64,000 nt of DNA from Aeromicrobium sp. Leaf245 (GTDB taxonomy: Bacteria; Actinomycetota; Actinomycetes; Propionibacteriales; Nocardioidaceae): the NCBI RefSeq assembly GCF_942548115.1, contig NZ_OW824151.1:3100001-3164000 (forward strand). The letters run 5' to 3'. The notes under the pieces are model-generated. The model saw only the letters and a program-made list of their open reading frames with translations. It did not search any database and was not told where the DNA came from. This document shows positions 1 to 8,963 of this stretch, one piece after another. Made by a program: the position numbers and the translations under genes. Position 1 is the stretch's first letter, and every line of letters starts with the position of its first letter.

Positions 1-627
1 CTGAAGGAGGACGCGCCACAGGCCGACGAGCCCGCGCCGACGGCCTCGGCCACCGCGGCCTTCGACTCTCAGTTCACCCGTGACGGCACGTTCCAGTCGC
101 ACGTCAAGGTCGGCTCGATGGACTTCGTCTACACGATCTGGCCGACCAAGTCGACGCCGCGCACCAACGAGTGGTACCCCGGCGGCGACAAGTACTTCTC
201 CTTCACGCTCCAGTCCTACGACCTGTCCCGCAAGCTCCGCGACAAGTTCAGCAAGAAGCGCAAGGTCTACCTCGACCGCATCGAGGTGACGTCGGCGACC
301 ACCACGCCCTCCGGTGCCGTCGAGAACCCCTACGAGCTCGACGAGGAGGCGAAGAAGATCACCTTCGACCCGCAGCCGGTCTCGACGAAGTACGGCATGC
401 TCATCACCTCGCCCAAGGGCGCGTTCGAGCTGCGCAACCAGAAGATCGGCCCGCTGGCCGCCGACACCCAGGGCGTCACGCTCACCTTCAGCGCGACGGT
501 CTGGATCCAGAAGTCACGCGGCAGCGACGAGTACGAGCCCGAGCTGGTGACCCAGGAGGTCCCCATCGCGATCTTCGCCTCGAAGAAGCCGACCGAGGCC
601 CAGAAGATCCCGATCAACGCCAACTGA
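1..627 (+). CDS. Unrecognised protein, 3' part only (start lies before the window)
   Basis: The frame is open from base 1, so at least 208 residues are encoded before the TGA and the start is outside the window. The first visible residues (about 5-20) are rich in Pro, Ala and Thr, like a linker behind a signal or membrane anchor. About 185 residues follow with alternating aromatic and polar stretches such as YFSFTLQSY, VYLDRIEV and LTFSATVWIQ, which suggests a beta-sandwich domain of an exported protein. That fold and location are inference, and I recognise no family. It is convergent with the response regulator, with a GC hairpin between them. Confidence 0.75.
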   Translation: MKEDAPQADEPAPTASATAAFDSQFTRDGTFQSHVKVGSMDFVYTIWPTKSTPRTNEWYPGGDKYFSFTLQSYDLSRKLRDKFSKKRKVYLDRIEVTSATTTPSGAVENPYELDEEAKKITFDPQPVSTKYGMLITSPKGAFELRNQKIGPLAADTQGVTLTFSATVWIQKSRGSDEYEPELVTQEVPIAIFASKKPTEAQKIPINAN

Positions 628-648
628 CGGCGCCACGCCAGGCGTTGC

Positions 649-678
649 GGGCGCGGGTTCCTCCGGGGGCTCGCGCCC
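649..678. terminator. GC-rich hairpin between convergent genes
   Basis: GGGCGCG at 649-655 pairs with CGCGCCC at 672-678 across a 16-nt loop. It lies just past the stop at 627 and before the response regulator stop at 689, so it could end transcription from both sides. There is no clear T-run, which is common in high-GC actinomycetes. Confidence 0.4.
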
Positions 679-688
679 TACGTCCGGC

Positions 689-1744
689 TCAGCCGTCCTC
701 GGCCATGCGGTAGCCGACGCCCCGCACGGTCTCGATCCAGCGCGGCGTGGTGCTGGAGTCGCCGAGCTTGCGACGGATGTTGGCCATGTGCACCTCGACG
801 GCGCGCTTGTCGGCCTCGTTCACGAAGTAGGTCGTGACGTAGTTCTGGCCGCGCAGCGTGAGGACGAGGTCGGCCTTGCTCCGCACACGGCGTCCGGTCG
901 TCAGCAGCGAGGCGACGAGGTCGAACTCGGTCCGGGTGAGGTCGGCGTTGCGTCCGTCGACCACGACCGTCCGCGTGTCCACGTTGACGGCGAGTCCGTT
1001 GGAGCGGAGCCAGGCGTCCGCACCGGTGGCGGGGGCTGCAGCGGCACCCGCGCTCACGGAGGGGGCGTGGGCGACGCCCACGCGACCCGCGGAGGACCAG
1101 CCACCGGCGGAGGGCGGCGCTGCCGGAGCCGAGTGCACCGGGTGCGCGGACGAGTGAGGAGGGTGGGTCTGCGGCGCTGCGTGCTGGGCTGCTGCCTGCT
1201 GGGCGACGGCATGATGAGCAGCGGGCGACGGCGCGACCTCGCGCTGGGGCAGGTGCTGCTGCTCCGCGTCGGACCGAGTGGGCTCGGCCGCGGGCTGGGC
1301 CCACTGCTGGGGCTGCGCCGGACTGGTCCGGTCGGTCGCGGCGGCTGCAGCAGTGGTGGTCACGTGCTGACGCGGGCGACGCATCACGGACTCGATCCGG
1401 GCGCGGAGCTCGCGGGGCCGGAACGGCTTCACGAGGTAGTCGTCGGCGCCGGAGTCGAGTCCCTGCACGACGTCGATCTCGTCGTCCAGACCGGTGAGCA
1501 TGATGATGTAGGTGGAGCTGAACTCGCGGATCAGCTTGGCGGCCGCGAAGCCGTCCATGCCGGGCATGTTGACGTCGAGGGTGGTGAGCTCGGGATCGTG
1601 GGCGCGTACCGCCTCGACGCCCTCGGCGCCGTCCTTGGTCAGGATGACCTCGAAACCGCTCCGGACGAGGATCGTGCGCAGGAGGTGCCGGACGTCGGCG
1701 TCATCCTCGATGACGACCGCAAGGCGTGCAGAACTCTCTCCCAT
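689..1744 (-). CDS. OmpR/PhoB-type response regulator with a very long interdomain linker
   Basis: Two-component regulator, 351 residues with an ATG start. The receiver domain spans about residues 8-125, with acidic residues E13/D14/D15, phospho-acceptor D57 in TLDVNMPGMDGF, T84 and K106 in YLVKPF. A winged-helix DNA-binding domain covers about 244-348 and ends in the usual RGVGYRM hairpin. Family members are normally 220-240 residues. The excess is a linker of about 115 residues at 128-242, made mostly of Ala, Pro, His, Gln and Ser. No histidine kinase gene is adjacent, so the partner and targets are unknown. The GH6 gene upstream on the same strand is 66 bp away. Confidence 0.93.
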   Translation of the reverse strand: MGESSARLAVVIEDDADVRHLLRTILVRSGFEVILTKDGAEGVEAVRAHDPELTTLDVNMPGMDGFAAAKLIREFSSTYIIMLTGLDDEIDVVQGLDSGADDYLVKPFRPRELRARIESVMRRPRQHVTTTAAAAATDRTSPAQPQQWAQPAAEPTRSDAEQQHLPQREVAPSPAAHHAVAQQAAAQHAAPQTHPPHSSAHPVHSAPAAPPSAGGWSSAGRVGVAHAPSVSAGAAAAPATGADAWLRSNGLAVNVDTRTVVVDGRNADLTRTEFDLVASLLTTGRRVRSKADLVLTLRGQNYVTTYFVNEADKRAVEVHMANIRRKLGDSSTTPRWIETVRGVGYRMAEDG

Positions 1745-1810
1745 GGGTCGAGCGTAGCAACGACGGCGTCCATCGCCCCTGAAACCGCAGGAATGCGCTG
1801 CGGGTCACGA

Positions 1811-2803
1811 TCACCAGCCAGCAGCGCGAGCGAGCTCGAGGGCCCGCTCGGTCCACCACGTGCCGGCCGCCGGACCACCTCCGCAGGAGCCGTCGCTCTC
1901 ACCCGGCGGCTTGATCCAGAGATGGGCGTCCAGGCGCCCGTCGCCGACCGAGGGCGCGCGGCCGAGGGCCCGGCCCGGAGGGTTGCACCACTGTCCGTCG
2001 GACCCGTTCCCGTTGCGCCCGGTGTCGATCACGTAGTGCCCACCACCGAGGGCGTCGGCCACCGCGTCGGCGTACGCGCGTTCCGTGGCGTCGTCGGCGT
2101 AGAACGAGACGTTCGTGGAGAAGCCGCGGGCGTCCTCCACCCCGGCCTGCTGGAGACGACCGGCCATCTCGTCCGGTGCGACCCACCCCGAGTGGCCGGC
2201 GTCGAGGTAGGTCGTGACGTCCGCGTCGACGAAGCGGGTGACGGCGTCCTCGAGCAGCGCGATCCGTTCGTCGGGGTCCGCGCACTCCCCCGCGTCGGCC
2301 AGCGCGTCCGGCTCGACCACCACGGCGGAGGTCCCGATGCCGTCGGCGCCGTCGGCCGCCGCCTGCACCCAGTCGCGGTACTGGTCGGGTGGGAGACCAC
2401 CGGCCGACTCCTGGCCGCTGCAGTCACGGTCGGCGATGCCGTAGAGGACGAAGAGCGCGACCGAGTCCTCGTCGCGCGCCTGCACGGCGATGCGCCGCAC
2501 GTGCTCCTCGACCACGTCGGTCGGCGTCGCCTCGGGGGTCAGCCAGACAGCGGTGGGGGTGGCAGCGAGCCGGCCCAGGATCCTGGCGTCGTCCCCGGCG
2601 GCGGAGGCAGCGGCGCGCGCCGCCTGCGACTGCGGGTCGACGTGCACGGCGGCCGCGTCGAACGGGTTCGACCCCTGGGCCCCACCCGGCCAGAAGGGAG
2701 GCCGGACGGGCACGCCCACCAGGTTCAGGGCGACGACGAGGGCGACGACGGCGGCGACGGCCGTACCGACGATCTCCAGGCGTCGCGTACGCCGGCTCTG
2801 CAC
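1811..2803 (-). CDS. Glycoside hydrolase family 6 protein, membrane-anchored
   Basis: Likely beta-1,4-glucanase of family GH6, 330 residues, inverting mechanism. Family motifs are visible in order: LYGIADRDCS with Asp127, VVVEPDAL with Asp166 as probable proton donor, then DTGRNGNG, CNPPGRALG and WIKPPGESDG near the C-terminus. An uncleaved N-terminal membrane segment at about 10-30 follows an Arg-rich start, so the enzyme probably faces outward while tethered. There is no carbohydrate-binding module, unlike many secreted cellulases. Start is GTG, with GGAGG about nine bases upstream. Substrate (cellulose or another beta-1,4-glucan) cannot be told from sequence. Confidence 0.92.
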   Translation of the reverse strand: MQSRRTRRLEIVGTAVAAVVALVVALNLVGVPVRPPFWPGGAQGSNPFDAAAVHVDPQSQAARAAASAAGDDARILGRLAATPTAVWLTPEATPTDVVEEHVRRIAVQARDEDSVALFVLYGIADRDCSGQESAGGLPPDQYRDWVQAAADGADGIGTSAVVVEPDALADAGECADPDERIALLEDAVTRFVDADVTTYLDAGHSGWVAPDEMAGRLQQAGVEDARGFSTNVSFYADDATERAYADAVADALGGGHYVIDTGRNGNGSDGQWCNPPGRALGRAPSVGDGRLDAHLWIKPPGESDGSCGGGPAAGTWWTERALELARAAGW

Positions 2804-2933
2804 TCGCGCTCCTCCCTCAGGCTTCGCTCAAGATTACCTTCAGATCGTGCAAGGCCGGGGTCGATCCGACGTTCCCGGACCTAGACTCCCGGACGGGAGA
2901 CAGGCGCTGGGACGCGCCACCGGAGAGGGAGTC

Positions 2934-4319
2934 ATGAACACCGACGCACGTCGTCGTGGCGCGCGCGCCGCCATCGTCCTGGCGGTCGCCGGCCTGCTGC
3001 TGGGGCTCGTGTCGCCCGTGGCCGCCGCCGAGCCGACCGGATGGGTCGCAGGCGACATCAAGGAGCGCGTGGGCAAGAGCACCCGCTACCTGTCCGGCAT
3101 CAAGGTGCGCGTGTTCACCTCCGGGTGGGGCTACCTCCGCGAGGTCCGCACCAAGGGGACCGCGTACTCCCTCGACCTGCCCGCCGGCGACTACATCCTG
3201 CAGTTCACCGACACCAGGCCGCGCTACGACGTGAAGGCGCACGTGGACGTCGACGTCCGTGTCTCGGTCGAGGCCGGCGAGGGGACGCAGCGCGACGTGA
3301 CGCTGCGCCGCGGCGGGGCCTTCACCGGTACCGTCCGCGCCGGCGGGAAGGTGGCAGGTGGAGCCCGGGTCCTCGCGGTCGAGAACGTGCCCGCCGGGTC
3401 CAACGGCCGCACCTACGAGGTGAAGGCCAACAGCCGCGGCCAGTACGCCATCGGCGGCCTGCCGAACGCGCGCTTCTCCCTCTTCACCTTCGACCGCGCC
3501 AAGCGCTGGACCGGACCGGCACGCGCTGCGGGCGCAGCCAACCTCGGTGTCGTCCGGTCGGTCGACATCGCGCTCAGGAGCCGGGCCGGCTCGATGGTCG
3601 GTCGCGTCTACCGCGGCGACAACACCTTGATCTCCACGAGCCCGTGGGTGACCCTCGTCCACCGCACGACCGGCCAGTTCTGGGTCGTCAAGGTCACCCA
3701 GGGCCGGTTCAGCGTCCAGGGCCTCCACCCGGGGTCCTACCGCGTCCAGGTGCCCGGGACCGACGGGTACCTCGGCCGCACCGTGAACCTGTCGGGATCG
3801 GTGAGGTCAGGACGCACCCTGAACACGTCGGTCAAGCTCGGCCAGAAGGGTGGCAGCCTCAGCGGACGTGTCCTCGACGCGAGGACCGGCATGCCCGCGA
3901 AGGGCGTGAAGGTCTCGGCCTACGACGGCAACGGAGTGCAGCACGGCAAGGTCGAGACCGACGCGACCGGCGCGTTCACGGTCGGCGGGACCCTGCCCAC
4001 CGCCACGTGCGACGTCAGCATCGTGATCGAGGACGAGGTCGACAAGAAGTGGCAGCCGGTGCGGCTCAACGGGCTGAGTGCCCGGCAGGGCATGGCGGTC
4101 GCGGCCAACCAGCCCCTGCTGCCCGACAGCACGTGCCGCCAGGTGCTCGCGGTCGAGGACGGTCAGCCCTTCATGCTGGTGCGCTCGCCCGCGTTCCCGT
4201 GGCCGTCCGCCACGCCCACGCCCACACCGAGCGCTACGTCCACTCCCAGCGCGACGCCGACGGCCACCCCGACCCCGAGCGCGACCCCGACGGCGACCGC
4301 CGCAGCGGGCGTCAGCTGA
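2934..4319 (+). CDS. Secreted protein with carboxypeptidase-regulatory-like repeats and Pro/Thr/Ser tail
   Basis: A 461-residue exported protein. The signal peptide is residues 1 to about 32 (Arg-rich start, Leu/Ala core, VAAA cleavage site). The body has at least three repeats of the form GxVxGxVxxG...YxIxGLPxGxYxL, as in carboxypeptidase-regulatory (CarboxypepD_reg/SdrD B-like) beta-sandwiches; see GGAFTGTVRAGG, AGSMVGRVYRGD and GGSLSGRVLDA. The last 40 residues are a low-complexity TPTPSAT repeat, probably a wall-spanning or glycosylated stalk. The frame is open far upstream, but ATG at 2934 sits behind GGAGAGGGA and starts a clean signal peptide. No catalytic domain; a structural surface role is inferred. 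Confidence 0.85.
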   Translation: MNTDARRRGARAAIVLAVAGLLLGLVSPVAAAEPTGWVAGDIKERVGKSTRYLSGIKVRVFTSGWGYLREVRTKGTAYSLDLPAGDYILQFTDTRPRYDVKAHVDVDVRVSVEAGEGTQRDVTLRRGGAFTGTVRAGGKVAGGARVLAVENVPAGSNGRTYEVKANSRGQYAIGGLPNARFSLFTFDRAKRWTGPARAAGAANLGVVRSVDIALRSRAGSMVGRVYRGDNTLISTSPWVTLVHRTTGQFWVVKVTQGRFSVQGLHPGSYRVQVPGTDGYLGRTVNLSGSVRSGRTLNTSVKLGQKGGSLSGRVLDARTGMPAKGVKVSAYDGNGVQHGKVETDATGAFTVGGTLPTATCDVSIVIEDEVDKKWQPVRLNGLSARQGMAVAANQPLLPDSTCRQVLAVEDGQPFMLVRSPAFPWPSATPTPTPSATSTPSATPTATPTPSATPTATAAAGVS

Positions 4320-4328
4320 CCCGACGGC

Positions 4329-5303
4329 TCAGCTGAACAGGCTGGTGACCGAGCCGTCCTCGAAGACGGCGGCGGTGGCCTGGGCCAGCAGCGGGGCGAT
4401 CGACAGCACGGTCAGCTTGTCGAAGCGCTGGTCGTCGTTCAGCGGCAGCGTGTTGGTGACGACCACCTCGGTGGCCACCGAGTTCTTGAGCCGGTCGACC
4501 GCCGGACCGGAGAACACCGGGTGCGTGGCCGCGATGACCACGTCGGCGGCGCCGTCGGCCTTCAGCGCCTCGGCGGCCTGCACGATCGTGCCGCCGGTGT
4601 CGATGAGGTCGTCGACCAGGATGCAGCACCGTCCCTCGACCTCGCCGACGACGCGGTTGGCCTTCGACTCGTTCGGCTTGCGCGGGTCGCGGGTCTTGTG
4701 GATGAACGCGAGCGGGGCGCCGCCCAGGGCGTTGGCCCACGACTCGGCGACCTTGATGCGACCGGCGTCGGGCGAGACGACCGCGAGCGGCTGCTTGCCG
4801 TACTTCTTCTTCACGTAGCGCGTGAGGATCGGCATGGCCAGCAGGTGGTCGACGGGACCGTCGAAGTAGCCCTGGATCTGCGCCGTGTGCAGGTCGACCG
4901 TCATGAGGCGGTCGGCGCCGGCGGCCGTGAACAGGTCGGCCATGAGACGAGCCGAGATCGGCTCGCGGCCGAGGTGCTTCTTGTCCTGACGGGCATAGCC
5001 GTAGAACGGCAGGATCACGGTGATGCGCTTGGCGGAGGCCCGCTTCAGCGCGTCGATCATGATGAGCTGCTCCATGATCGCCTCGTTGATCGGGGCCGCG
5101 TGGCTCTGGATCACGAACGCGTCGCTGCCGCGGACCGACTCGTCGAAGCGGACGTAGATCTCACCGTTCGCGAAGTCGTACGCCGTGGTCGGCACGAGCG
5201 GGACCTCGAGCAGGTTCGCGACCTCCTCGGCGAGCACGGGGTGCGCCCGGCCCGAGAAGAGCATGATCTTCTTCGTCGGCGTCTTCTTGAGCAGGTCACT
5301 CAC
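4329..5303 (-). CDS. prs: Ribose-phosphate pyrophosphokinase
   Basis: Makes PRPP from ribose-5-phosphate and ATP, feeding purine, pyrimidine, His, Trp and NAD synthesis in the cytosol. The 324-residue length is normal for the family. Visible motifs: FANGEIYVRF, the FYGYARQDKKH catalytic segment, MTVDLHTAQIQGYF, and the PRPP loop ILVDDLIDTGGT. The frame extends 32 codons upstream, but GTG at 5303 fits family N-termini (VSDLLKKTPTKK) and overlaps the end of glmU by eight bases, a translational-coupling arrangement. The glmU-prs order is conserved in actinomycetes. Confidence 0.97.
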   Translation of the reverse strand: MSDLLKKTPTKKIMLFSGRAHPVLAEEVANLLEVPLVPTTAYDFANGEIYVRFDESVRGSDAFVIQSHAAPINEAIMEQLIMIDALKRASAKRITVILPFYGYARQDKKHLGREPISARLMADLFTAAGADRLMTVDLHTAQIQGYFDGPVDHLLAMPILTRYVKKKYGKQPLAVVSPDAGRIKVAESWANALGGAPLAFIHKTRDPRKPNESKANRVVGEVEGRCCILVDDLIDTGGTIVQAAEALKADGAADVVIAATHPVFSGPAVDRLKNSVATEVVVTNTLPLNDDQRFDKLTVLSIAPLLAQATAAVFEDGSVTSLFS

Positions 5304-6741
5304 CAGCGGGCTCCTCGGCGGCGGCGGCAGCAGCAGCGGACGGGGTGCCCGGCCGCTTGCGCTGCACCCACCCGTCCATGGTCCTCTGTGTCCCAGCACT
5401 CACCGCAAGCGCCCCCGACGGGACGTCCTCCCGCACGATCGTCCCGGCGCCGGTGAAGGCACCGTCGCCGATCGTCACGGGGGCGACGAACACGTTGTCC
5501 GAACCGGTGCGGGCGTGCTTGCCCACCACCGTGCGGTGCTTGTTCACCCCGTCGTAGTTGGCGACGATCGTGCCGGCACCGATGTTGGTCCCCTCGCCGA
5601 CGTCGGCGTCGCCGACGTAGCTGAGGTGAGGCACCTTGGCGCCCTCGCCGAGGGTCGAGTTCTTGACCTCCACGAAGGTGCCGATCTTGCCGTGGTCGCC
5701 CAGCACCGCACCGGGACGCAGGTACGCGAACGGGCCCACGCTCGCGCCGGCTCCGACGACCGCGTCGGAGCCGTGGGTGCGCACGACGGTGGCGTCGTCG
5801 CCGACCTCGACGTTGCGCAGCGTGGTGTCGGGCCCGACCGTGGCACCGTCGCCGATGGTCGTCGCGCCGAGCAGCTGGGTGCCGGGCAGCAGCGTGACGT
5901 CGGTGCCGAGGCTGACGTCGGAGTCGATCCACGTGGTGTCGGGGTCGACGATCGTGACGCCCTGGCGCATCCAGTGGTCGGTCGTGCGCCGGTTGAGCTC
6001 CTTGCCGAGGCGGGCCAGCTGGGCCCGGTCGTTGACGCCCTCCGTCTGCCACACGTCCTCGAGGACGTGGGCCCCGACCGGGCGGCCCTCGCGCACGGCC
6101 GTGCCGACGATGTCGGTGAGGTACAGCTCGCCCTGCGCGTTGTCGGTGTCGAGCTTGCGCGTGGCGTGGTCCAGGAATGCGGCCTCGACGGCGAGGATGC
6201 CGCTGTTGACCTCGCGCACGGCCCGCTCGTCGTCCGTCGCGTCCTTGTGCTCGCGGATCGCGACCACGGCGCCCTGCTCGTCGCGCAGGATGCGGCCGTA
6301 GCCGCTGGGGTCGTCCAGCTCGGCAGTGAGGATCGTGACGGCGCGACCCGCATGGGTGTGGTCGAGCAGCAGCTCCGACAGCGTCTGGGCCGTGAGGAGC
6401 GGGACGTCGCCGTAGGTGATGAGCACGGTGCCCTCGGGGACCTCGTCGAGGGCGTCGAGCGCGACGCGGACGGCGTGCCCCGTGCCGTTCTGCTGCTCCT
6501 GCACGGCCTGCACGACGCCGGCGTCCAGCTCGGTGACGGCGGCGGAGACCTGCTCACGGTCGTGGCCCACGACCGCGACGACCTGCGAGGCGCCGACCTC
6601 GCGGACCGCCGTGAGCGCGTGGGCGACCATGCTGCGCCCGCCCAGGGGGTGCAGCACCTTGGCCGAGCGGGACCTCATGCGCGTCCCGGCGCCGGCGGCG
6701 AGGACGATCGCGGTCACGGTCGGCGTGGTGGAGTCAGGCAC
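5296..6741 (-). CDS. glmU: Bifunctional UDP-GlcNAc pyrophosphorylase / GlcN-1-P acetyltransferase
   Basis: Makes UDP-N-acetylglucosamine for peptidoglycan. The N-terminal uridyltransferase domain (about 1-235) has IVLAAGAGTRM with the signature Lys in SAKVLH, plus QNGTGHAV and YGDVPLL. The C-terminal left-handed beta-helix (about 260-460) shows hexapeptide repeats, for example ATVGPDTTLRN and GTNIGAGTIVANYDG, with acetyltransferase residues in that region. It is 481 residues and ends in an Ala-rich tail. GTG at 6741 was chosen because it starts VPDSTTPTVTAIVLAAG; the frame runs further upstream without homology. Operon with prs. Confidence 0.96.
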   Translation of the reverse strand: MPDSTTPTVTAIVLAAGAGTRMRSRSAKVLHPLGGRSMVAHALTAVREVGASQVVAVVGHDREQVSAAVTELDAGVVQAVQEQQNGTGHAVRVALDALDEVPEGTVLITYGDVPLLTAQTLSELLLDHTHAGRAVTILTAELDDPSGYGRILRDEQGAVVAIREHKDATDDERAVREVNSGILAVEAAFLDHATRKLDTDNAQGELYLTDIVGTAVREGRPVGAHVLEDVWQTEGVNDRAQLARLGKELNRRTTDHWMRQGVTIVDPDTTWIDSDVSLGTDVTLLPGTQLLGATTIGDGATVGPDTTLRNVEVGDDATVVRTHGSDAVVGAGASVGPFAYLRPGAVLGDHGKIGTFVEVKNSTLGEGAKVPHLSYVGDADVGEGTNIGAGTIVANYDGVNKHRTVVGKHARTGSDNVFVAPVTIGDGAFTGAGTIVREDVPSGALAVSAGTQRTMDGWVQRKRPGTPSAAAAAAAEEPAGE

Positions 6742-6820
6742 GCCCGCCAGTGTACGGAGCGTCCGGACCCGATCGCTCGACTCGGTCTGCGGACCGCGTC
6801 GGTCCGGGAGACCATGAGGG

Positions 6821-6985
6821 ATGACCGATCCCGTCGAGGAGACCACCGACGCCCGGACGCAGGACGCCCTCCGTTCGCTCGAGAAGGCCCTGCAGGACCC
6901 GGAGGTCGCCGAGACCTTCCGCGGGGTGCAGCGCCACCTCGGCTCCTTCACCTTCGACCCCGTCGGCACGCTCGACGAGGACTGA
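6821..6985 (+). CDS. Small acidic protein, 54 residues
   Basis: ATG at 6821 to TGA at 6985 encodes MTDPVEETTDARTQDALRSL and continues with a helical, charged sequence ending VGTLDED. A purine-rich GAGG lies a few bases upstream. It fills the gap between divergent glmU and the CapA gene and runs in the same direction as the latter, 39 bp before it. No signal peptide, membrane segment or known motif. It could be a genuine small gene or a chance frame; the unbiased amino-acid composition favours the former. Confidence 0.5.
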   Translation: MTDPVEETTDARTQDALRSLEKALQDPEVAETFRGVQRHLGSFTFDPVGTLDED

Positions 6986-7024
6986 CCGACCGGCCTGCTT
7001 GGCACGGTCACGGAGCATCGACGC

Positions 7025-8698
7025 ATGGACCAGCGCCGCCGGCGGACGGGACCCGTGCTCGCGGGCGTCGTCGCGCTGCTCGGAGGATGCTCGGTCCACG
7101 CCTGGTCCTTCGACACCGAGGTCGAGGACCCGTCGCGCGCCATCACGCTCGCCTTCGCCGGCGACGTCCACTTCGAGGGCGACCTCTCGGACGTGCCGGG
7201 TGACGGCGACGCGACGCTCGGCGAGATGTCGCAGCTGCTCGCCGCGGCCGACCTCGCGGTCGTCAACCTCGAGACGGCGCTCACCACCCGGGGCGAGCCG
7301 GCCGCCAAGGAGCTCGAGTCACCCGAGGCGCGCTACTGGTTCCGGGCACCGGCGTCGGCGCTCGACGTCCTCGAGCGCTCGGGCGTCGACGTGGCGTCCA
7401 TGGCCAACAACCACGGCGCCGACTACGGCGTGCGCGGCGTGCGCGACAGCGTGGCGGCGGCCGAGGACGGCCCCGTCGCGGTGGTGGGGATCGGTCTCGA
7501 CGACGAGGCCGCCTACGCGCCCCACCGCCGGACCATCCGCGGGACGTCGGTGGCCGTCCACGCCGCCGACGCCTCCCCGCTGGAGAGCGAGGCGGCCGTC
7601 TGGACGGCGGAGCCGGGCAGCGGGCCCGGACTCGCGACCGCCAGGGGCGCCGGTACCACGCGCCTCCTCTCCTCCGTCCGCACCTCCGTCGAGCGCGACG
7701 ACGTGGTGGTGGTCTATCTGCACTGGGGCGCCGAGGGCCTCGCCGAGCCGACCGCGGCGCAGCAGGAGCTGGCCGAAGCGCTCGCCGACGCCGGTGCCGA
7801 CGTGGTCGTGGGCGCCCACACGCACATCCCCATGGGAGCGGGCACGCTCGACTCGACCTACGTCGCCTACGGGCTCGGGAACTTCCACTGGTACCACGGC
7901 GACACGGCCGAGTCCGGCGTCCTGCAGGTCACGCTGACCGACGGCCAGGTCACCGACGACCAGTGGCGCCCCGGCCTGATCCCGCCCGAGGGCGGCGGAC
8001 CGACCCCCTTGTCCGGCCAGACCGCCGACGCCGCGGTGATGTCGTGGCGCGCCCTGCGGGACACCACCGGGCTCACCGCACCACCCGGCGAGGCGGGAGC
8101 ACCGACGCCGCCCGACCTGCCGGCCTTCGAGGCCTCCGTGGACGGGATCGACGCGGCCACCCGGCAGCGGATGACCAGCCACGATCCCGACACCTGCCCG
8201 GTGCCGCTCACGGACCTGCGGCTGGTCACGCTCCCGTACGTCGGGTTCGACGGCCTGGCGCACCAGGGCGAGATCGTGGTGCACGCCGACGTCGCCGCCG
8301 ACGTCGTTCGGGTCTTCGGCACCCTCTACCGCGAGCGGTTCCCGCTGCAGTCGATGCGCATCATCGACGAGTTCGACGGTGACGACGACCGGTCGATGGC
8401 CGCCAACAACAGCTCGGGCTACAACTGCCGCACGGTCGCGGGCACCGACACGTGGTCGGCCCACGCCTACGGGCGCGCGGTCGACACCAACCCGGTGCAG
8501 AACCCCTACGTGGTCGACGGGACCGCACGACCGCCCGCGGCCCAGGCATTCGTCGGCGTCGACCGCTCCCCCGGGACCGACGCAGCGCCCGGCGTCATCG
8601 TCGACGGCGACGTCGTCGACCGGGCGTTCACGGGGATCGGCTGGGAGCGGGGCGCCGACTTCCCGGAGCCGGACTACCAGCACTACGCAGCACCCTGA
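7025..8698 (+). CDS. Lipoprotein fusion: CapA-type metallophosphatase-like domain plus M15 D,D-carboxypeptidase-like domain
   Basis: A 557-residue protein. Residues 1-22 end in the lipobox LLGGC, so it should be a lipoprotein on the outer face of the membrane. Residues about 37-325 match the PGA_cap/CapA family: LAFAGDVHFEGDL, VVNLETAL, MANNHGADYG, VYLHWGAEG, VVGAHTHIPMG and YGLGNFHWYHG. Residues about 385-557 match the M15 (VanY/D-Ala-D-Ala carboxypeptidase-like) fold, with zinc-site pattern HAYGRAVD (H-x6-D) and a final DYQHY histidine, plus the SSGYNCR region. CapA homologues act in poly-gamma-glutamate export or cell-surface phosphoester chemistry. Coupling to a wall peptidase suggests envelope remodelling, which is inference. 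GGAG precedes the ATG. Confidence 0.88.
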   Translation: MDQRRRRTGPVLAGVVALLGGCSVHAWSFDTEVEDPSRAITLAFAGDVHFEGDLSDVPGDGDATLGEMSQLLAAADLAVVNLETALTTRGEPAAKELESPEARYWFRAPASALDVLERSGVDVASMANNHGADYGVRGVRDSVAAAEDGPVAVVGIGLDDEAAYAPHRRTIRGTSVAVHAADASPLESEAAVWTAEPGSGPGLATARGAGTTRLLSSVRTSVERDDVVVVYLHWGAEGLAEPTAAQQELAEALADAGADVVVGAHTHIPMGAGTLDSTYVAYGLGNFHWYHGDTAESGVLQVTLTDGQVTDDQWRPGLIPPEGGGPTPLSGQTADAAVMSWRALRDTTGLTAPPGEAGAPTPPDLPAFEASVDGIDAATRQRMTSHDPDTCPVPLTDLRLVTLPYVGFDGLAHQGEIVVHADVAADVVRVFGTLYRERFPLQSMRIIDEFDGDDDRSMAANNSSGYNCRTVAGTDTWSAHAYGRAVDTNPVQNPYVVDGTARPPAAQAFVGVDRSPGTDAAPGVIVDGDVVDRAFTGIGWERGADFPEPDYQHYAAP

Positions 8699-8963
8699 CG
8701 GGACGAGGGGCGGACGAACGTGGCACGTCGCGCGACCGGGCCCCAAGACTGCGGCCCCACACGAGTCACCTCACGTGCAGGACCGCAGGTCCCACGATCC
8801 ACTCCGCGGCTTCCGAGATTCCCACACCTGGCCGGGGTCACCCGTCGGCGCGTGCCGACCTGCTCTCGACACTACGCGCCTGGACCCGAGGGGACCATGG
8901 TCACGTCGAGCCCCCCAGGCGCAAGGATCGTTGGCCGGTGGGACCGCGCCCGAGCGGCCGGCG

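Noticed and set aside
788..2884. 698-residue open frame on the plus strand opposite the response regulator and GH6 genes
   Set aside because: Arg/Gly/Val-rich shadow of two well-supported minus-strand genes; such long antisense frames are expected at this GC content.
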